Shown here: in pieces, positions 12,914 through 25,499 of the stretch
Layout: each line of letters starts with the position of its first letter
Position numbering within the stretch: the stretch's first letter is position 1
Source: Proteles cristata cristata
Lineage: Eukaryota; Chordata; Mammalia; Carnivora; Hyaenidae
Assembly (NCBI GenBank): GCA_017311185.1
Contig: JAESUZ010004802.1
Location: 372,001-436,000 of the forward strand
Direction: 5' to 3'
Length of the DNA stretch: 64,000 bases
The notes under the pieces: generated by a model
What the model was told of the DNA's origin: nothing
The model's input: only the letters and a program-made list of their open reading frames with translations
Databases searched by the model: none
Program-made: the position numbers and the translations under genes

Positions 12914-13059
12914 ATTGACATTCTGTTGTGTGCTGTGTTACAGCACATTTTCGCATGTGGTATCTAACATGTTTTGAAGCCTGCCCCTTTGTCTTTTGTC
13001 ACTCAAAGCCTCAATGCAAAAGGTGACCTCAGAGGATGCTTCTCTTGCAGTCTAGTCTT

Positions 13060-13280
13060 TTTTTTTTTTTTAATGTTTTAAGGTTTATTTATTTTTGAGA
13101 GAGAGAGACAGAGCATAGGCAGAGAGAGGGCAGAGAGAGAGGGAGACACAGAATCTGCAGCAGGCTCCAGGCTCTGAGCTGTTGGCACAGAGCCCAACAC
13201 GGGGCTGGAACCTACAAACTGTGAGATCATGACCTGAGCGGAAGTCAGATGCTCAACTAACTAAGCAACCCAGGTGCCTC
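13060..13280 (-). mobile_element. SINEC
   Basis: Flanked by the 16-bp duplication cttgcagtctagtctt. Confidence 0.93.
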
Positions 13281-13639
13281 ACTTGCAGTCTAGTCTTACT
13301 GTTTCTCTACTGGCCTTGCATTGTCTGAATCATTTGATTTCATCTTCCTCTTTTGATCTTCTTTACAAATTTTTTTCAGTGTTAATTTCTTAGCAGTTAT
13401 AAATAAATTTGAGAAGTACTGAAATTTATCAAGGACAAAAAGCAGTGATGCAGATTCTCAACACTCAAGAGTTAGTGACTGTTCGTATTTTGGGTTCTTT
13501 ATTCTCAGTCTGTCCCTTTATCTTTCTTGTGTACTTCGATGATTTTTACTATAAAAATGCACATTTTTCTCCATTAACAAGTTGAGGACTATTAGGACCT
13601 CAACTTACTGGATTGTAGGTTTCTGTCTCTTAACCTTGG

Positions 13640-14010
13640 GTGCTGTATTAATCAGCCTTCTTTTGTAGTGCTCCATAACAGACACTTTCCAAATCCCAGT
13701 GTCTTATAACAGTGACATTTATCCCACACTCTTGGGGTGCCCTATGGCTGTAGTTTGAGGTTGGCTGGCTCAGCTGAACTGGGCTGGACTCCAGATTTCA
13801 TGTCTGGTCAATACATCACCATTTTAGGTGAAGGATCAACAGTTACCTGGAGCATGTTCTTCTCTTGGCAAAGGGTGATTAGTGGAAACTTGCCATGCTT
13901 TTTAAGGCCTTAGTTCAAAATTTGGGCATTCCCATCCCACCCACATTTCATTGGTCAAATCAAGTCACTTGGCCAAGCCTGCAGTCAGTAGGGTGGAGAG
14001 TACCTCCTGT
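13640..14010 (+). repeat. Ancient interspersed repeat, unassigned
   Basis: The sequence tgtattaatcagccttctttt onward is similar in layout to the next entry (ctgtaacaga-type head). It may be an old LTR. Confidence 0.35.
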
Positions 14011-14022
14011 TGGGAGCCAAGG

Positions 14023-14397
14023 TTTATTAGGTTACTAGGGCTGCTGTAACAGACAGCACAGACTGGGTGACTTGAACAACACAAGTTCATTGTCTCCCAG
14101 TTCTGAATGCTGGAAGTCTGAGATGAAGGCATCAGCAAGGTTGATTCTTCTGAGGCCTCTCTCCTTGGTTTGCAGGTGTTGTCTTCTTCCTGTATCTCCA
14201 CATGGTCTCACCTTGGTGTGGTTTTAGTCCTAATCTCTTCTTCTTATAAAGACATCAGTTATATTGATTACAGCCCACCCTCATGACTCTACTTAACCTT
14301 AAATTTCTCTTTAAAGACTCTATCTCCAAGTACAATGACATTCTGAGAGACTAGGCATTAGGATTTCAGTATATGACCTCGGGAGGGGTCCCATAAC
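14023..14397 (+). repeat. Ancient interspersed repeat, gctgctgtaaca type
   Basis: It starts at ttattaggttactagggctg and ends near ggtcccataac. This repeat class is common in placental mammals, and I do not assign the family with certainty. Confidence 0.5.
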
Positions 14398-14986
14398 ACA
14401 TGGTAAGGGTGGGAAATGAAAGAAGTATTGTAAGTAAGGATCCCCAAGGCTCAGCTTCCCCATCTTTAAAACGGGTTTGTTAGGGAATGAATGAGAAAAT
14501 TCACAAAAAGTGCCTGCTGGTGGAGGTGGTAAGGATGGGTATGGTTCTACATCATGCGGAAGGACCAAATCCAGCCTTCTTGGGCCTATTGCCTTGTTCT
14601 ACCCTGTGGGAAAGCTGGGAGTACACAGTACTTCTCATAATGGCCTACCTTTCACAGCTGTGTACAGTCAGTGGAATCTTCATAATAAAGTCAATAGGGC
14701 TTTTGGGTACTCAACCTATGGCCTTGGTTTTGCTAACATCATTTCTACCTATGAGCTATGGCTGCCACCTTTCCTTTGCCCCAAATATTTATTGAAGATC
14801 TTTAATGGCTTCATAGGGCTATGGGCTTCATATTGACCTAAGGCATGGCCCTTCTTCTAAGGAACTACAGTTGAATGCCTATGAGAATAAATGAGCCAGA
14901 CGGTCAGAGCAGGGTGTGTCCCTCTCTCTGCCTCTATATTCAAACCCAGCTGTCTCACACACTCTCCTTTTGTTTTTCTTTCCCAG

Positions 14987-15144
14987 AATATTGTGTTGAG
15001 GAATGGTTCCGAGACCTTTGATTCCTGGAAGAAGCCCCCTCTGCCTGTGTATATCCAGTTCTATTTCTTCAATGTCACCAATCCAGAGGAGATCCTCAGA
15101 GGGGAGACTCCCCGGTTAGAAGAAGTGGGCCCATATACCTACAG
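14987..15144 (+). CDS. SCARB2: SCARB2 (LIMP-2) exon 2
   Basis: This exon encodes residues about 40-92 of lysosomal integral membrane protein 2, a CD36-family protein that carries beta-glucocerebrosidase to lysosomes and has a large glycosylated lumenal domain between two membrane segments. The translation starts N-I-V-L-R-N-G-S and ends G-P-Y-T-Y-R, which matches LIMP-2 as I know it. A pyrimidine tract and tcccag (14981-14986) precede it, and gtgagt (15145) follows. The exon is 158 nt, starts on a codon boundary and ends in phase 2. Sequons N-G-S (residue 45) and N-V-T (residue 68) coincide with known LIMP-2 glycosylation sites. Exon 1, with the N-terminal membrane anchor, is not in the window. 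Numbering is inferred from the human protein. Confidence 0.97.
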
Positions 15145-15837
15145 GTGAGTCCTGAGCACTCCCCGCAATACCAACCAGAAATATGGAGTGGCCCCACCAT
15201 GGCCACAGTCTGCATCTCTTCCCATGAGCATCCTCTGCAGACTATGTGGGGAGTACAGGTTTTGGTTAAATCTGTCTGAAGTGTTGCTAATATTTGGCTC
15301 ACCTGTGTGACACCTCACCAGAGGATGACTCTATGGGCGAGGGCCAGTCTCAGCCTGCTATGTTTAGGAATGCAGGTGTTTCCTCCTGAGTTGGCAAAAA
15401 GCGGTTATTGAGCCGTGAAGAGCTATACCCTATCCCCAATCCCTTTAAGGCTGTCCCTTGATTCTCTTTGATGACTTTTAGGGCCTTCATCTATTTCCCT
15501 CCCCCACATACCATTTTAGACCAGGTTCTAGAATTCATTGTTGGTTCATAGACAGGCCTTTCTATCTCTTATTCATTTTTTTCCCCACCGGTCCTGGGTA
15601 TGAGAGATAACCAAGTGTCAGGGTGGGTTAGAGTCTTTGGCAGTGCTTTGGCATTTTGCTAATTCCAAATGCTGGGGAAGTAGAAGAACTGCTTTAATCA
15701 TTTTTTAGAAGATTAATAGGGGGAAGTACTCAGGAATCTTAGGGTCAGAGCATTTTCCCTGTTGTAGCAATACGCCCCCCGCAATAATCTTTCCAACTAA
15801 GTTTCTCCTTTCCAACAAAGTTTAAGAAAAAATGGTA

Positions 15838-15962
15838 GAGGGGGGTGCTTGGCTGACTCAGTAAGAGGAGCATGTGACTCTTAATCTCGGGGTTGTGAGT
15901 TCGAGCCCCATGTTGGGTGTAGAAATTGCTAAGAAAAATAATAATCATAAATTTTAAAAAAT
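15838..15962 (+). mobile_element. Short tRNA-Lys SINE, older subtype
   Basis: The tRNA-like head is followed directly by an A-rich tail without the CT stretch (gttcgagccccatgttgggt present). An older carnivore subtype. Confidence 0.75.
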
Positions 15963-16144
15963 AGAGGAATCAGATAGCAAGATCTTTTTTGTGTAGAATT
16001 GCTAAATGGTAAAAATGCCTTGCAACTCTATTCTCATCTATTGCTCAATAAGTGGTTGCTGACTAATTTATATTATGAATCAGTACTATTCCTTGCGCAA
16101 GAATTCAGAGATAAAAGTCTTGGTCCCTGCTCAGGTGCTCATGG

Positions 16145-16350
16145 TCTAACTCTGGAGTCAAATTGCCTGTTTTGACTCACCACAGCCACTTACTAGTGTT
16201 CTGTGCCTTGGTTTCTTTATCTGGAGATAAAAATAGGACAGCCACCACAGGATTGTTATCAGGATTAAATGAGCTAATGAGTCAGTATTGTTAAAGTGCT
16301 TAGATTAATGCCTAGCACATAATTAGTGCTAAGTAAGCATTTAATATTAT
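16145..16350 (+). repeat. MIR
   Basis: Nearly the whole element can be followed, with ctggagtcaaattgcc, ttgttatcaggattaaatga and tgcctagcacataattag. Confidence 0.65.
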
Positions 16351-16444
16351 TAGTCTTTACGGATTGTCTTAGTCTGTATAAATCAATATCCTGATTTGTA
16401 AAGATGAACTCTGTTTTTATATAAAGCAATTTTAAATTTAAAAA

Positions 16445-16676
16445 GGGGGATGCACCAAGGTGGCTTCATCAGTTAAGCATCTGACTCTTGATTTTGGCTC
16501 AGGTCATGATCTCACAGTCATGAGATCAAGCCCGGAATTGGGAGTGTGGAGCATGCTTAAGATTCTCAATCTCTCTCTCTCTCTTTTTTCCTCACTGCCC
16601 CTCGCTGTCCCCTTCCCCTCTCACACATGTGTGCACTCTCTCTTTCAAATAAATAAATAAATAAGTAATTTTTTAA
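16445..16676 (+). mobile_element. SINEC
   Basis: Diverged head; tail of (aaat)n at 16648-16672. Confidence 0.85.
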
Positions 16677-16839
16677 AGAGGAATCTTAAATAAATATTTG
16701 GATCTTCACTCGAAAAATTTTTTTGTATGGGTTTAATACCTAAGGAAACTAGGTAGAGCAGGTCTGTGTTTGAGGCTGTCTTGCTTGGGGATAATTAGAA
16801 GTTGAACTAGAATTAGAATCTAGTTTTATCGTTTTACAA

Positions 16840-17085
16840 TTTTTTTATTGTGATTAAAAGAAAGTAATATAAATGCATCATGACCACTTTATGTGTACAG
16901 TTCAGTAGAGTTATGTATATTTTTACAATGTTGTGCAACAAATCTCTAGAATTTTTTCGTCCTGTAAAACTGCAACTCTGTACCCATTAAATAACTCCCC
17001 TGGTAGCCACCATTCTACTTTGTTTTATGAATTTCAGTGCTTTACATGCCTCAAATGAATGGAACCATCCAATATTTGGGTTTTT
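16840..17085 (-). mobile_element. Old L1 3' end
   Basis: A diverged L1 3' end (atgaccactttatgtgtaca ... ccaccattctactttg) is followed by a T-rich, hairpin-forming stretch. Confidence 0.55.
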
Positions 17086-17451
17086 TTTTTTTGCTCTTTT
17101 TATTTTTTCACTAAATTTTTTCGGGGGAAAAAATTTCTCTAAATTTTTTTGGGGTGCAGTTGGGGGAAACTGCCTCCATGTGAGAATGAACTCACCTGAG
17201 AACTAAAGAAAACTCTAACAATTTTCCTCTGGGTCTCCTGGACCTGTTCCTATGCTCATTATCCTCATCTGAGAAAAAGACATACATTCTAATCATAACC
17301 CAAAGAAACCCAATGCTCCATCAAAATGTCTTCTGGGCCATTGTGTCTGCTAGCTTAATAGGCTGTTGAAAGTGTGATCATGGGGACAAATAAATCCTAG
17401 AAGTAAAACAGTGTCTGATTGTTACCATACTCCCTCCATGTTTCCATTTTA

Positions 17452-17646
17452 TTTTTATTTTTTTAAGGTTATTTATTTTGAGAGAGAGAGCAAGAGAGGC
17501 AGAGAGAGAGAGAGAGAATATACCAAGCAGTCTCTGTGGTGCCACAGTGCAGAGCCTAATGCAGGGCTCAAACTCACTAACTGTGAGGCCATGACCTGAC
17601 CTGAAACCAGGAGTTGGACGCTTAACTCACTGAGCCAGGCGTCCCC
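17452..17646 (-). mobile_element. SINEC
   Basis: Flanked by atgtt(t/c)ccatttta. Confidence 0.9.
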
Positions 17647-17704
17647 ATGTTCCCATTTTAGACGGACCAAGACTTACTCGTGAGAAAAGCTCAGGAACAT
17701 CTTA

Positions 17705-18187
17705 CAGGAGTTCTTAACCTAGGATCCACAGATCCCTACGGGGTCCATGGATAGAATTCAAAGTGGTCTGTGTCTTGGGTAGGAAAAAAATGATAATTTA
17801 TTTTCACTGACCCCTCACTAAAATTTAGAATTTCCTTTGAGTATAAATGTAGGCAACATACCACAGTGGTGTAAGCAGTACCCATGGCTTCCTCAATAAT
17901 GGAAACACAGATATTGTGTCTCATGAAAGCTATTGTCCATGATACCATTCATTTTCATAAATACTTCAGAATTATAGTAATTGTTAGACTTGCTGTTGCA
18001 TCTTATTCAAAGTATCAATAAGAAGCATGGTGTATTACCATATCACAGATTTTAAAAATGATACCTGTATTTCAGTAATTGGTTTCCTTTGTAATCCTGT
18101 AATTTTGTTCTGTGTATGTAAAAACATTTCTTTAAGAAAGGGTCGATAGACTTGACCAGACAGCCATAGGGAAGATTAAAAACCCTG
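17705..18187. mobile_element. Ancient DNA transposon, probably hAT type
   Basis: The ends caggagttcttaacct and attaaaaaccctg form imperfect inverted repeats. The interior contains ggggtccatggatagaattc, common to an old mammalian family. No coding capacity. Confidence 0.45.
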
Positions 18188-18466
18188 AGAGCAGATCCAG
18201 TAGTTTCGAAGGCAGGTTGGTCGCTAATTGATTGTTTCGTATTTGCTTCCTGAGTTTTCCTTCCTCTGGTTTTTCTCCCTCCCCTAATCTCTCTTCCATT
18301 TCACTGCCAAGGTGGTTTCCCTTCCCTGCTCAGGGTCTTAGTGGCTCTTCCTGTATGATGTACCAGGCCTACGCACCCTGTCTCCTTCCGTATGTCTAGC
18401 TTTTCTGTTTTATTTTAATTTTAATGTAATTTTTTGGCACTCTCAACCTCAGATTTTATACTCTAG

Positions 18467-18772
18467 CCAGAGCTCTCCAACAGAAATTTACTGTAGGCCA
18501 CAAAGGTATTTGAAAATTTTCTTGGAATCACATTTAAAAGGGTGAAATTAATTTTAATATTTTATTTACCCCAGTGCTATACCAAACAGTGTCATTTCAA
18601 CATGTAATCAATATCCGGAATTATTAATGAGATACTTTATATTCTTTTTTCCCCCCCATGCTAAGTCTTTTAAATGTATAGCACATCTAATCTTGGACTA
18701 GCCACCTTTCGAGTGGGTAACAGCCACATGGGGCTGGTGGCTACCATATTGGACAGCACAGTTCTAACTGTA
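18467..18772 (+). mobile_element. Ancient DNA transposon copy 1 (ctgtccaata-type ends)
   Basis: The left end cagagctctccaacag and right end tattggacagcacag are imperfect inverted repeats. The same family occurs at 33441-34050. Family name not assigned. Confidence 0.5.
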
Positions 18773-19373
18773 TTGTAGTTGTTTGTAAGTCCCCAGCTAT
18801 GCTGCTGTGCCATTATGTGCAATTCCCTCAGTCAAGAATGAACTCCCCACCGCCTCTCTCAGATCAGTTGGTGCCGCTTCCTGAGTGGGCACCTGAAAGT
18901 CCTGAGACTTTCCCTGAGTTTGGATGAGTTCTCCCTAGTATGTGTGTCTGTTACAAACTGAATAAAGGCATTTTAACAATTGGTTACATATCTGTCTTTC
19001 TTCCCAATGTACTGAAAGCTCACGAGGGGCAGAAAGCAAGTCTTTCATCTCGGAAAATCCAGTGGCTGGTGAATATATGTGAAACAAGTAAATGAAATAT
19101 CCTCAGCCATGGCTTAAATCCTTAGGACGCAAGAGGAGAAACTATTTAAATCCACAGAACACAGCTCAGCTAAGACCACAGGACTTAATCCATGGAAGCC
19201 CAGGAGGCAAGGCTAGGTTCAAGAAAGAGGAATAGGGTCTTGAAAACGAATGGCTTGGTTCACGAACAGATGTTCACATGTGCCCTGCAAACTGCTGGGC
19301 GTTCCTCTCAGGGTCGAGTGAGTTGTAAGCTGGAGTTTGCAGAAAAAGAAGGTGTTTTAGTAGCTCTTAGGGC

Positions 19374-19475
19374 TCGCTGGCACAGAGCCCGACGCGGGGC
19401 TCGAACCCACAAAGCCCGAGATTATGACCTAAGCGAAAGTCGGACGCTCAACCGACTAAGCCACTCAGGAGCCCC
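19374..19475 (-). mobile_element. SINEC, head half only
   Basis: The tRNA-like half is well preserved, but the CT stretch and A-tail are missing. Truncated or deleted. Confidence 0.8.
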
Positions 19476-20514
19476 TAATGGATCTGATTTCTATCACTTG
19501 TGATTTAATTATGCTATTGTTTACACAAGAAGGATAGAATATTCCAGTAACTCCTGCCCCAGTGTTTAATAGTTCCTTGGGTTCCTTCCCAACTGAGTCA
19601 GCGACTTTGATTATGTGCAGAGGGACCTGAGGCAGGAAGGCAAAGGCAAGCTGGCCTCCTGTCCTGCTGGTGAGTGCGGAATGGTCTTGGTGCTGGGGAA
19701 TCTCTGAGAAGAGGGAAAGGCCCTCTTCTGTGGAGGCTCTGGGTCATTTGACATACAATTCACAGTGGCACCTTTCCCCCAACATTCACTTATTGATGAC
19801 TTGAGAATATTTGTATTTTTGGAAAAAGATGGTGGTTCTGCAAAGTAGAGAAGAACCAGTCATTCTGGTTTAAGGAATGTAGTGCGTTATTTACATTTGT
19901 ATAAAGTGTGGGTTGAGCAGCCTTGGGGCAGACCTGTCAGCAGGAGCTAACTTGCCTCCTGGTCCTGTTGCTTAGTGACATATTTGCCTAAAATGCGTAT
20001 CCAATTTATGATAGTCATTGGCTTCTGCAACCTTTTTGAGATTCTTTTCATTTTGTCAGATTTCTTATTCTTTTTTGCCTACTAATTAACACACCAAGAA
20101 TTAAAAAAGAAAACTAGTTTATCCAAGGGCTCTTTCAACGAACTTTCATATTTCTAAGACATACTTGCTAAATTTACAATATTCCATTAACTATCTTCTA
20201 TTTGAGTTTCTTGGTTTTGTGGTTTGGATTAATTTATTTTTTAGGCTCATATTACTGCTTTAATAGTAAAGGAGGAGACATTAGGGATAACTATCTCATA
20301 AGCACTTTTTTTTTTTACAAATAGTTTATTGTCAAATTAGTTTCCACATAACACCCAGTGCTCATCCCCACAAGTGCCCTCCTCCGTGCCCATCCCCCCA
20401 TCCCCCCTACATCCATCAGTTCTCAGTTTTTGTCAGCATTCAAGGGTCTCTCATGTTTTGCCTCTCCCCCTTTCCCCCACCATTTCCCCCCTTCTTCTCC
20501 CCCTTGTTCCTCCG

Positions 20515-23500
20515 TCAAGTTCCTCCTAATCCTCCTATACGTGCAAACATATGATATTTGTCCTTCTCTGCCTGACTTATTTCGCTCAGCATAACGCCCT
20601 CAAGGTCCATCCATGTTGCTACACATGGCCAGATTTCATTGTTTCTCATTGCCATGTAATATTCCATGGTATAGATAAGCCACATCTTCTTGATCCATTC
20701 ATCTGTTGATGGACACTTAGGCTCTTTCCATGTTTTAGCTATTGTGGAGAGTGCTGCTATGAACATTGGGGTACATGTGCTCCTATGCATCAACATTTCT
20801 GTATCCCTTAGGTAAATTCCTAGCAGTGCTATTGCTGGGTCCTAGGGGAGTTCTATTGTTAGTTTCCTGAGGAACCTCCACACTGTTTTCCAGAGGGCTG
20901 TACCAGTTTACATTCCCACCAACAGTGTAGGAGGGTGCCCGTTTCTCCACATCCTCGCCAGCATCTAGAGTTCTCTGATTGGCTCATTTTAGCCACTCTG
21001 AGTGGCGTGAGGTGGTATCTCAGTGTGGTTTTGATTTGTATTTCCCTGATGAGAAGCGATGCTGAGCATCGTTTCATGTATCTGTTGGCCATCTGGATGT
21101 CCTCTTTGGAGAAGTGTCTGTTCATATCTTCTGCCCATTTCTTCACTGGGTTGTTTGTTTTTCGGGCGTGTAGTTTGGTGAGTTCCTTGTAGATTCTGGA
21201 TATCAACCCTTTATCTGATATGTCATTTGCAACTATCTTTTCCCATTCCGTTGGTTGCCTATTAATTTTCTGGGTTGTTTCCTTGGCTGTGCAGAAACTT
21301 TTAATCTTGATGAGGTCCCAACAGTTTATTTTTGCTCTTGATTCCCTTGCTTTTGGGGATGTGTCAAGTAAGAAGTGGCTGCGGTGGAGGTCAAGGAGGT
21401 TGTTTCCTGCTTTCTCCTCTAGGGTGTTGATAGTTTCCTGTCTCACGTTCAGGTCCTTGATCCATTTTGAGTTGATTTTTGTGCATGGTGTGAGAAAATG
21501 ATCTAGTTTCATTCTTCTGCATGTTGCTGTCCAATTCTCCCAACACCATCTGTTAAAAGGCTGTCTTTTTTCCATTGGATATTCTTTCCTGCTTTGTCAA
21601 AGATCAGTTGGCTGTATACTTTTGGGTCCACTTCTGAGTTCTCAATTCTGTTCCATTGGTCTATGTGTCTGTTTTTGTGCCAATACCATACTGTCTTGAT
21701 GATGACAGCTTTGTAGTAGAGGCTAAAGTCTGGGATGGTGATCCCTCCCGTTTTGGTTTTATTTTTCAGGATTACTTTGGCTATTAGGGGTCTTTTGTGG
21801 TTCCATACAAATTTTTGGATAGTTCTAGTTTTGAGAAGTATGCTGGTGCAATTTTGATTGGAATTGCATTGAATGTGTAGAGTGCCTTAGGTAGTAATGA
21901 CATCATAACTCTATTTATTCTTCCTATCCATGAGCATGGAATGTTTTTCCATTTCTTTGTGTCTTCTTCAATTTCCATCATAAGTTTTCTGTAGTTTTCA
22001 TCATACAGATCTTTTGTTTCCTTGGTTAGGTTTATTCCTAGGTATTTTATGGGTTTTTGTGCAATTGTGAATGGGATCAGCTTCTTGATTTCTCTTTCTG
22101 TTGCTTCATTGTTGGTGTATAGAAATGCAACCGATTTCTGTACGTTGATTTTGTACCCTGCAACTTGGCTAAATTCTTGGATCAGTTCCAGTAGGCTTCT
22201 GGTGGAGTCTGTTGGGTTTTCTATGCAGAGTATCATGTCATCTGCAAAAAGTGATAGTTTGACTTCCTCTTTGCCAATTCTGATGCCCTTTATTTCCTTT
22301 TGTTTTCTGATGGCTGATGCTAGGACTTCCAGCACTATGTTAAACAACAGTGGTGAGAGTGGACATCCCTGTCGTGTTCCAGATTTCAGGGGGCGAGCTC
22401 TGAGTTTTTCCCCGTTGAGGATGATGTTAGCTGAAGGCTTCTCATAGATGGCTTTGATGATGTTTAAGTAGGTTCCTTCTATCCCAACTTTCTCTAGAGT
22501 CTTTATTAAGAAGGGATGCTGTATTTTGTCAAATGCTTTTTCTGCATCTATCGACAGGATCATATGGTTTTTATCTTTTCTTTTGTTGATGTGATGTATC
22601 ACATTGATTGATTTGCGAATGTTGAACCAGCCCTGTAACCCAGGAATGAATCCCACTTGATCTTGGTGGATGATTCTTTTTATGTGCTGTTGGATTCGAT
22701 TTGCAAGGATCTTGTTGAGGATTTTTGCATCCATATTCATCAAGGATATTGGCCTGTAGTTCTCTTTTTGCTGGGTCTCTGTCTGGCTTGGGAATCAAAG
22801 TGATGCTGGCTTCATAAAATGAGTCTGGGAGTTTTCCTTCATTTCTATTTTTGGAATAGCTGAAGAATGGTATTAATTCTGTTTTAAACGTCTGGTAGAA
22901 TTCCCAGGAAGCCATCAGGTCCTGGGCTCTTATTTGTTGGGAGATTTTTGATACTGATTCATTTCTTCACTAGTTATGGGTCTGTTCAGATTTCCTATCT
23001 CTTCCTGTGAATTTTGGTAGTGGGTGTGTTTTAGGAATTTGTCCATTTCTTCTAAGTTGTCCAATTTGTTGGCATATAGTTTTCATAGTATTCCCTGATA
23101 ATTGCTTGTATTTCTGAGGGTTGGTTGTAATAGTCCATTTTCATTCATGATTTTGTCTATTTGGGTGCTCTCTCTTTTCTTTTTGAGAAGCCTGGCTAGA
23201 GGTTTGTCAATTTTGTTTATTTTTTCAAAAAACCAACTCTTGGTTTCATTGATCTGTTCAATTGTTTCTTTGGTCTCTATGTTGTTTATTTCTGCTCTGA
23301 TTTTTACTATTTCTCTTCTTCTACTGGGTTTAGGCATTCTTGTTGCTCTGCCTCTAGTTCCTTTAGGTGAGCTGTTAGATTTTGGACTTGCGCTTTTCTA
23401 ATTCTTGAAATAGGCCTGGAGTGCAATGTACTTTCCTCTTAGGACTGCCTTTGCGCATCCCATAGATTTGGGATTGTTGTGTTTTCATTTTCATTTGTTT

Positions 23501-24330
23501 CCATATATTTTTAAATTTCATCTAATTGCCTGATTGGCCCATTCATTCTTTAGTAGGGTGTTCTTTAACCTCCATGTTTTTGGGGGTTTTCCAGACTTCT
23601 TCCTGTGATTGATTTCAAGTTTCAAAGCATTATGATCTGACAGTGTGCATGGTATGATCTCAATTTTTATATTTATTGAGGGCTGCTTTATGTCCCAGTA
23701 TGTGATCTATCTTGGAGAATGTGCCATGCACTTGAGAAGAAAGTGAATTCCCTGGCCTCAGGATGTAGAGTTCTAAATATATCTGTCAGATCCATCTGGT
23801 CCAAATGTGTCTTTCAAGTCCATTATTTCTTTAGTGATTTTCTGTCTGGTTGACCTATCCATTGCTGTAAGTGGAGTATTAAAGTCCCCTGCTATTAGCA
23901 CATTCTTATCTATAAGCTTGTTTCTGTTTGTGATTAATTGTTTTAATATTTAGGTGCTCCCATATTCGGTGCATAGACATTTATGATTGTTAGTTCTTCC
24001 TGATGGATAGACCCTGTAATTATTATGTAATGCCCTTCTTCATCTCTTGTTATTGTCTTTAATTTAAAGTCCAGTTTGTCTGATATAAGTATAGCTACTC
24101 TGGCTTTCTTTTGATTTCCAGTAGCATGATATATATTTCTCCATCCCTCTTTTTTAAATCTGAAGGTATCTTCAGTCTAAAATGAGTTTCTTGTAGACAG
24201 CATATAGATGGATTTTGTTTTTTATCCATTCTGCTACCCTATGTCTTTTGATTGGAGCATTCAGCCCATTTACATTCAGTGTTATTATTGAAATATGTGG
24301 GGTTTAGAGTCTTTGTGTCTTTGTAGGGTT
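20515..24330 (-). pseudogene. L1 copy B ORF2 remnant
   Basis: ORF2 is less decayed than in copy A. One open segment of 319 codons (21784-22743) includes the reverse transcriptase core with F-A-D-D and the [10 protein letters not shown] motif, and another of 238 codons (20859-21575) covers the downstream part. The C-terminal segment is 20515-20796, and the endonuclease start is near 24260-24310. Several single-base deletions in 22750-24200 break the frame. Confidence 0.9.
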
Positions 24331-24379
24331 CATGTTTGTGGTGGTGTCTCTGGTATCTTTGTTCCTTGCAACCTTTCCT

Positions 24380-25260
24380 TCAGAGCGTCCCCCTCAGGAT
24401 TTCTTGTAGGGCTGGCTTAGTGGTGACAAATTCTTTCAATTTCTGTTTATTTGGAAAGGTTTTTATCTCTCCTTCTATTTTGAATGACAGGCTTGCTGGA
24501 TAGAGGATTCTTGGCTGCATATTTTTACTGTTCATCACATTGAAGATCTCCTGCCATTCCTTTCTGGCCTGCCAAGTTTCAGTAGATAGGTCTGTCACCA
24601 CTCTGATAGGTTTCCTTTGTATGTTAGGCCCTTTTCTCCCTAGCTGCTTTCAAAATTCTCTCTTTGTCCTTATATTTTGCCATTTTTACTATGATATGCC
24701 GTGCAGAAGATCGATTCAATTACGTCTGAGGGGGTCCTCTGAGCCTCTTGTATTTCAACATTTACTTCCTTCCCAGGTTGGGAAGTTCTCTGCTATAATT
24801 TGTTCCAGGACTCCTTCAGCACCTTTCCCCCTCTCTTCCTCTTCTGGGATTCCTATGATACGGATATTGTTGCATTTGACCTATCGCTGAGCTCTCGAAC
24901 TCTTCTTTCATGTTCCTGGATCAGTTTGTCTCTTTTTTTGTCAGCTTCTTGTTTTTCTATCATGGTGTCTTCTAAATCACTTATTCTCCTTTCTGCCTCT
25001 TCAATCCATGCATTGGAGGCCTCTAATTTATGTATCTCATTTATCATTTTTAATTCTTCATGCCTATTTTTATTTTCCATTCTGTCTGTAGCCATAGTTT
25101 CTTTGATGTCCCCTATGTTTTTTCAAGCCCAGCTATTAATTTTATTATTATTCTAAAATCTTGTTCAGTTATGCTGCTGATATCTGTTTTGAGCAGTTCA
25201 TTAGCTGTCATTTCTTCTTGGAGTTTCTTTGGAGGAGAGCTCTTTCGTTTCATCATTTTA
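24380..25260 (-). pseudogene. L1 copy B ORF1 remnant
   Basis: The ORF1 pieces are 25113-25260 (N-terminus, M-K-R-K-S-S-P-P-K-K), 24853-25095 (coiled-coil part rich in E, K and R) and 24380-24601 (C-terminus with D-L-S-T-E-T-W-Q-A-R-K). They are in different frames, so the protein is not intact. Confidence 0.85.
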
Positions 25261-25499
25261 GTTAGCTTTCTGGCTCTTGTTGGTTTTAAAGACCTGTTAT
25301 GCTCTCTGTATCTATGAGCACTGCTTGTATCCAAGACTCTTTGACTGTCCAGGGCCTATCCTTTCAGAGAGTGTTTTTGAATGGTATCTCTTGGTCTCTC
25401 TTGTTGGGACCTTGGTTATTTTATTTTCCTATTTAGTGATATTTGGGACTCTCCACCTTGTGTACTCTGGCTTGTTTCTTGAGGTAGCCCTGGAAAGAA

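Larger units (their letters stand above)
1..14986 (+). other. SCARB2 intron 1, 3' part
   Basis: The window opens inside intron 1, and nothing resembling exon 1 was found upstream of exon 2. Recognised repeats are listed separately. The stretches 660-1394, 8800-9084, 9250-10076, 10583-10859, 11078-12000, 13298-13640 and 14400-14980 show no gene, RNA or repeat that I can name. Small ORFs here have no recognisable domains. Confidence 0.85.
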
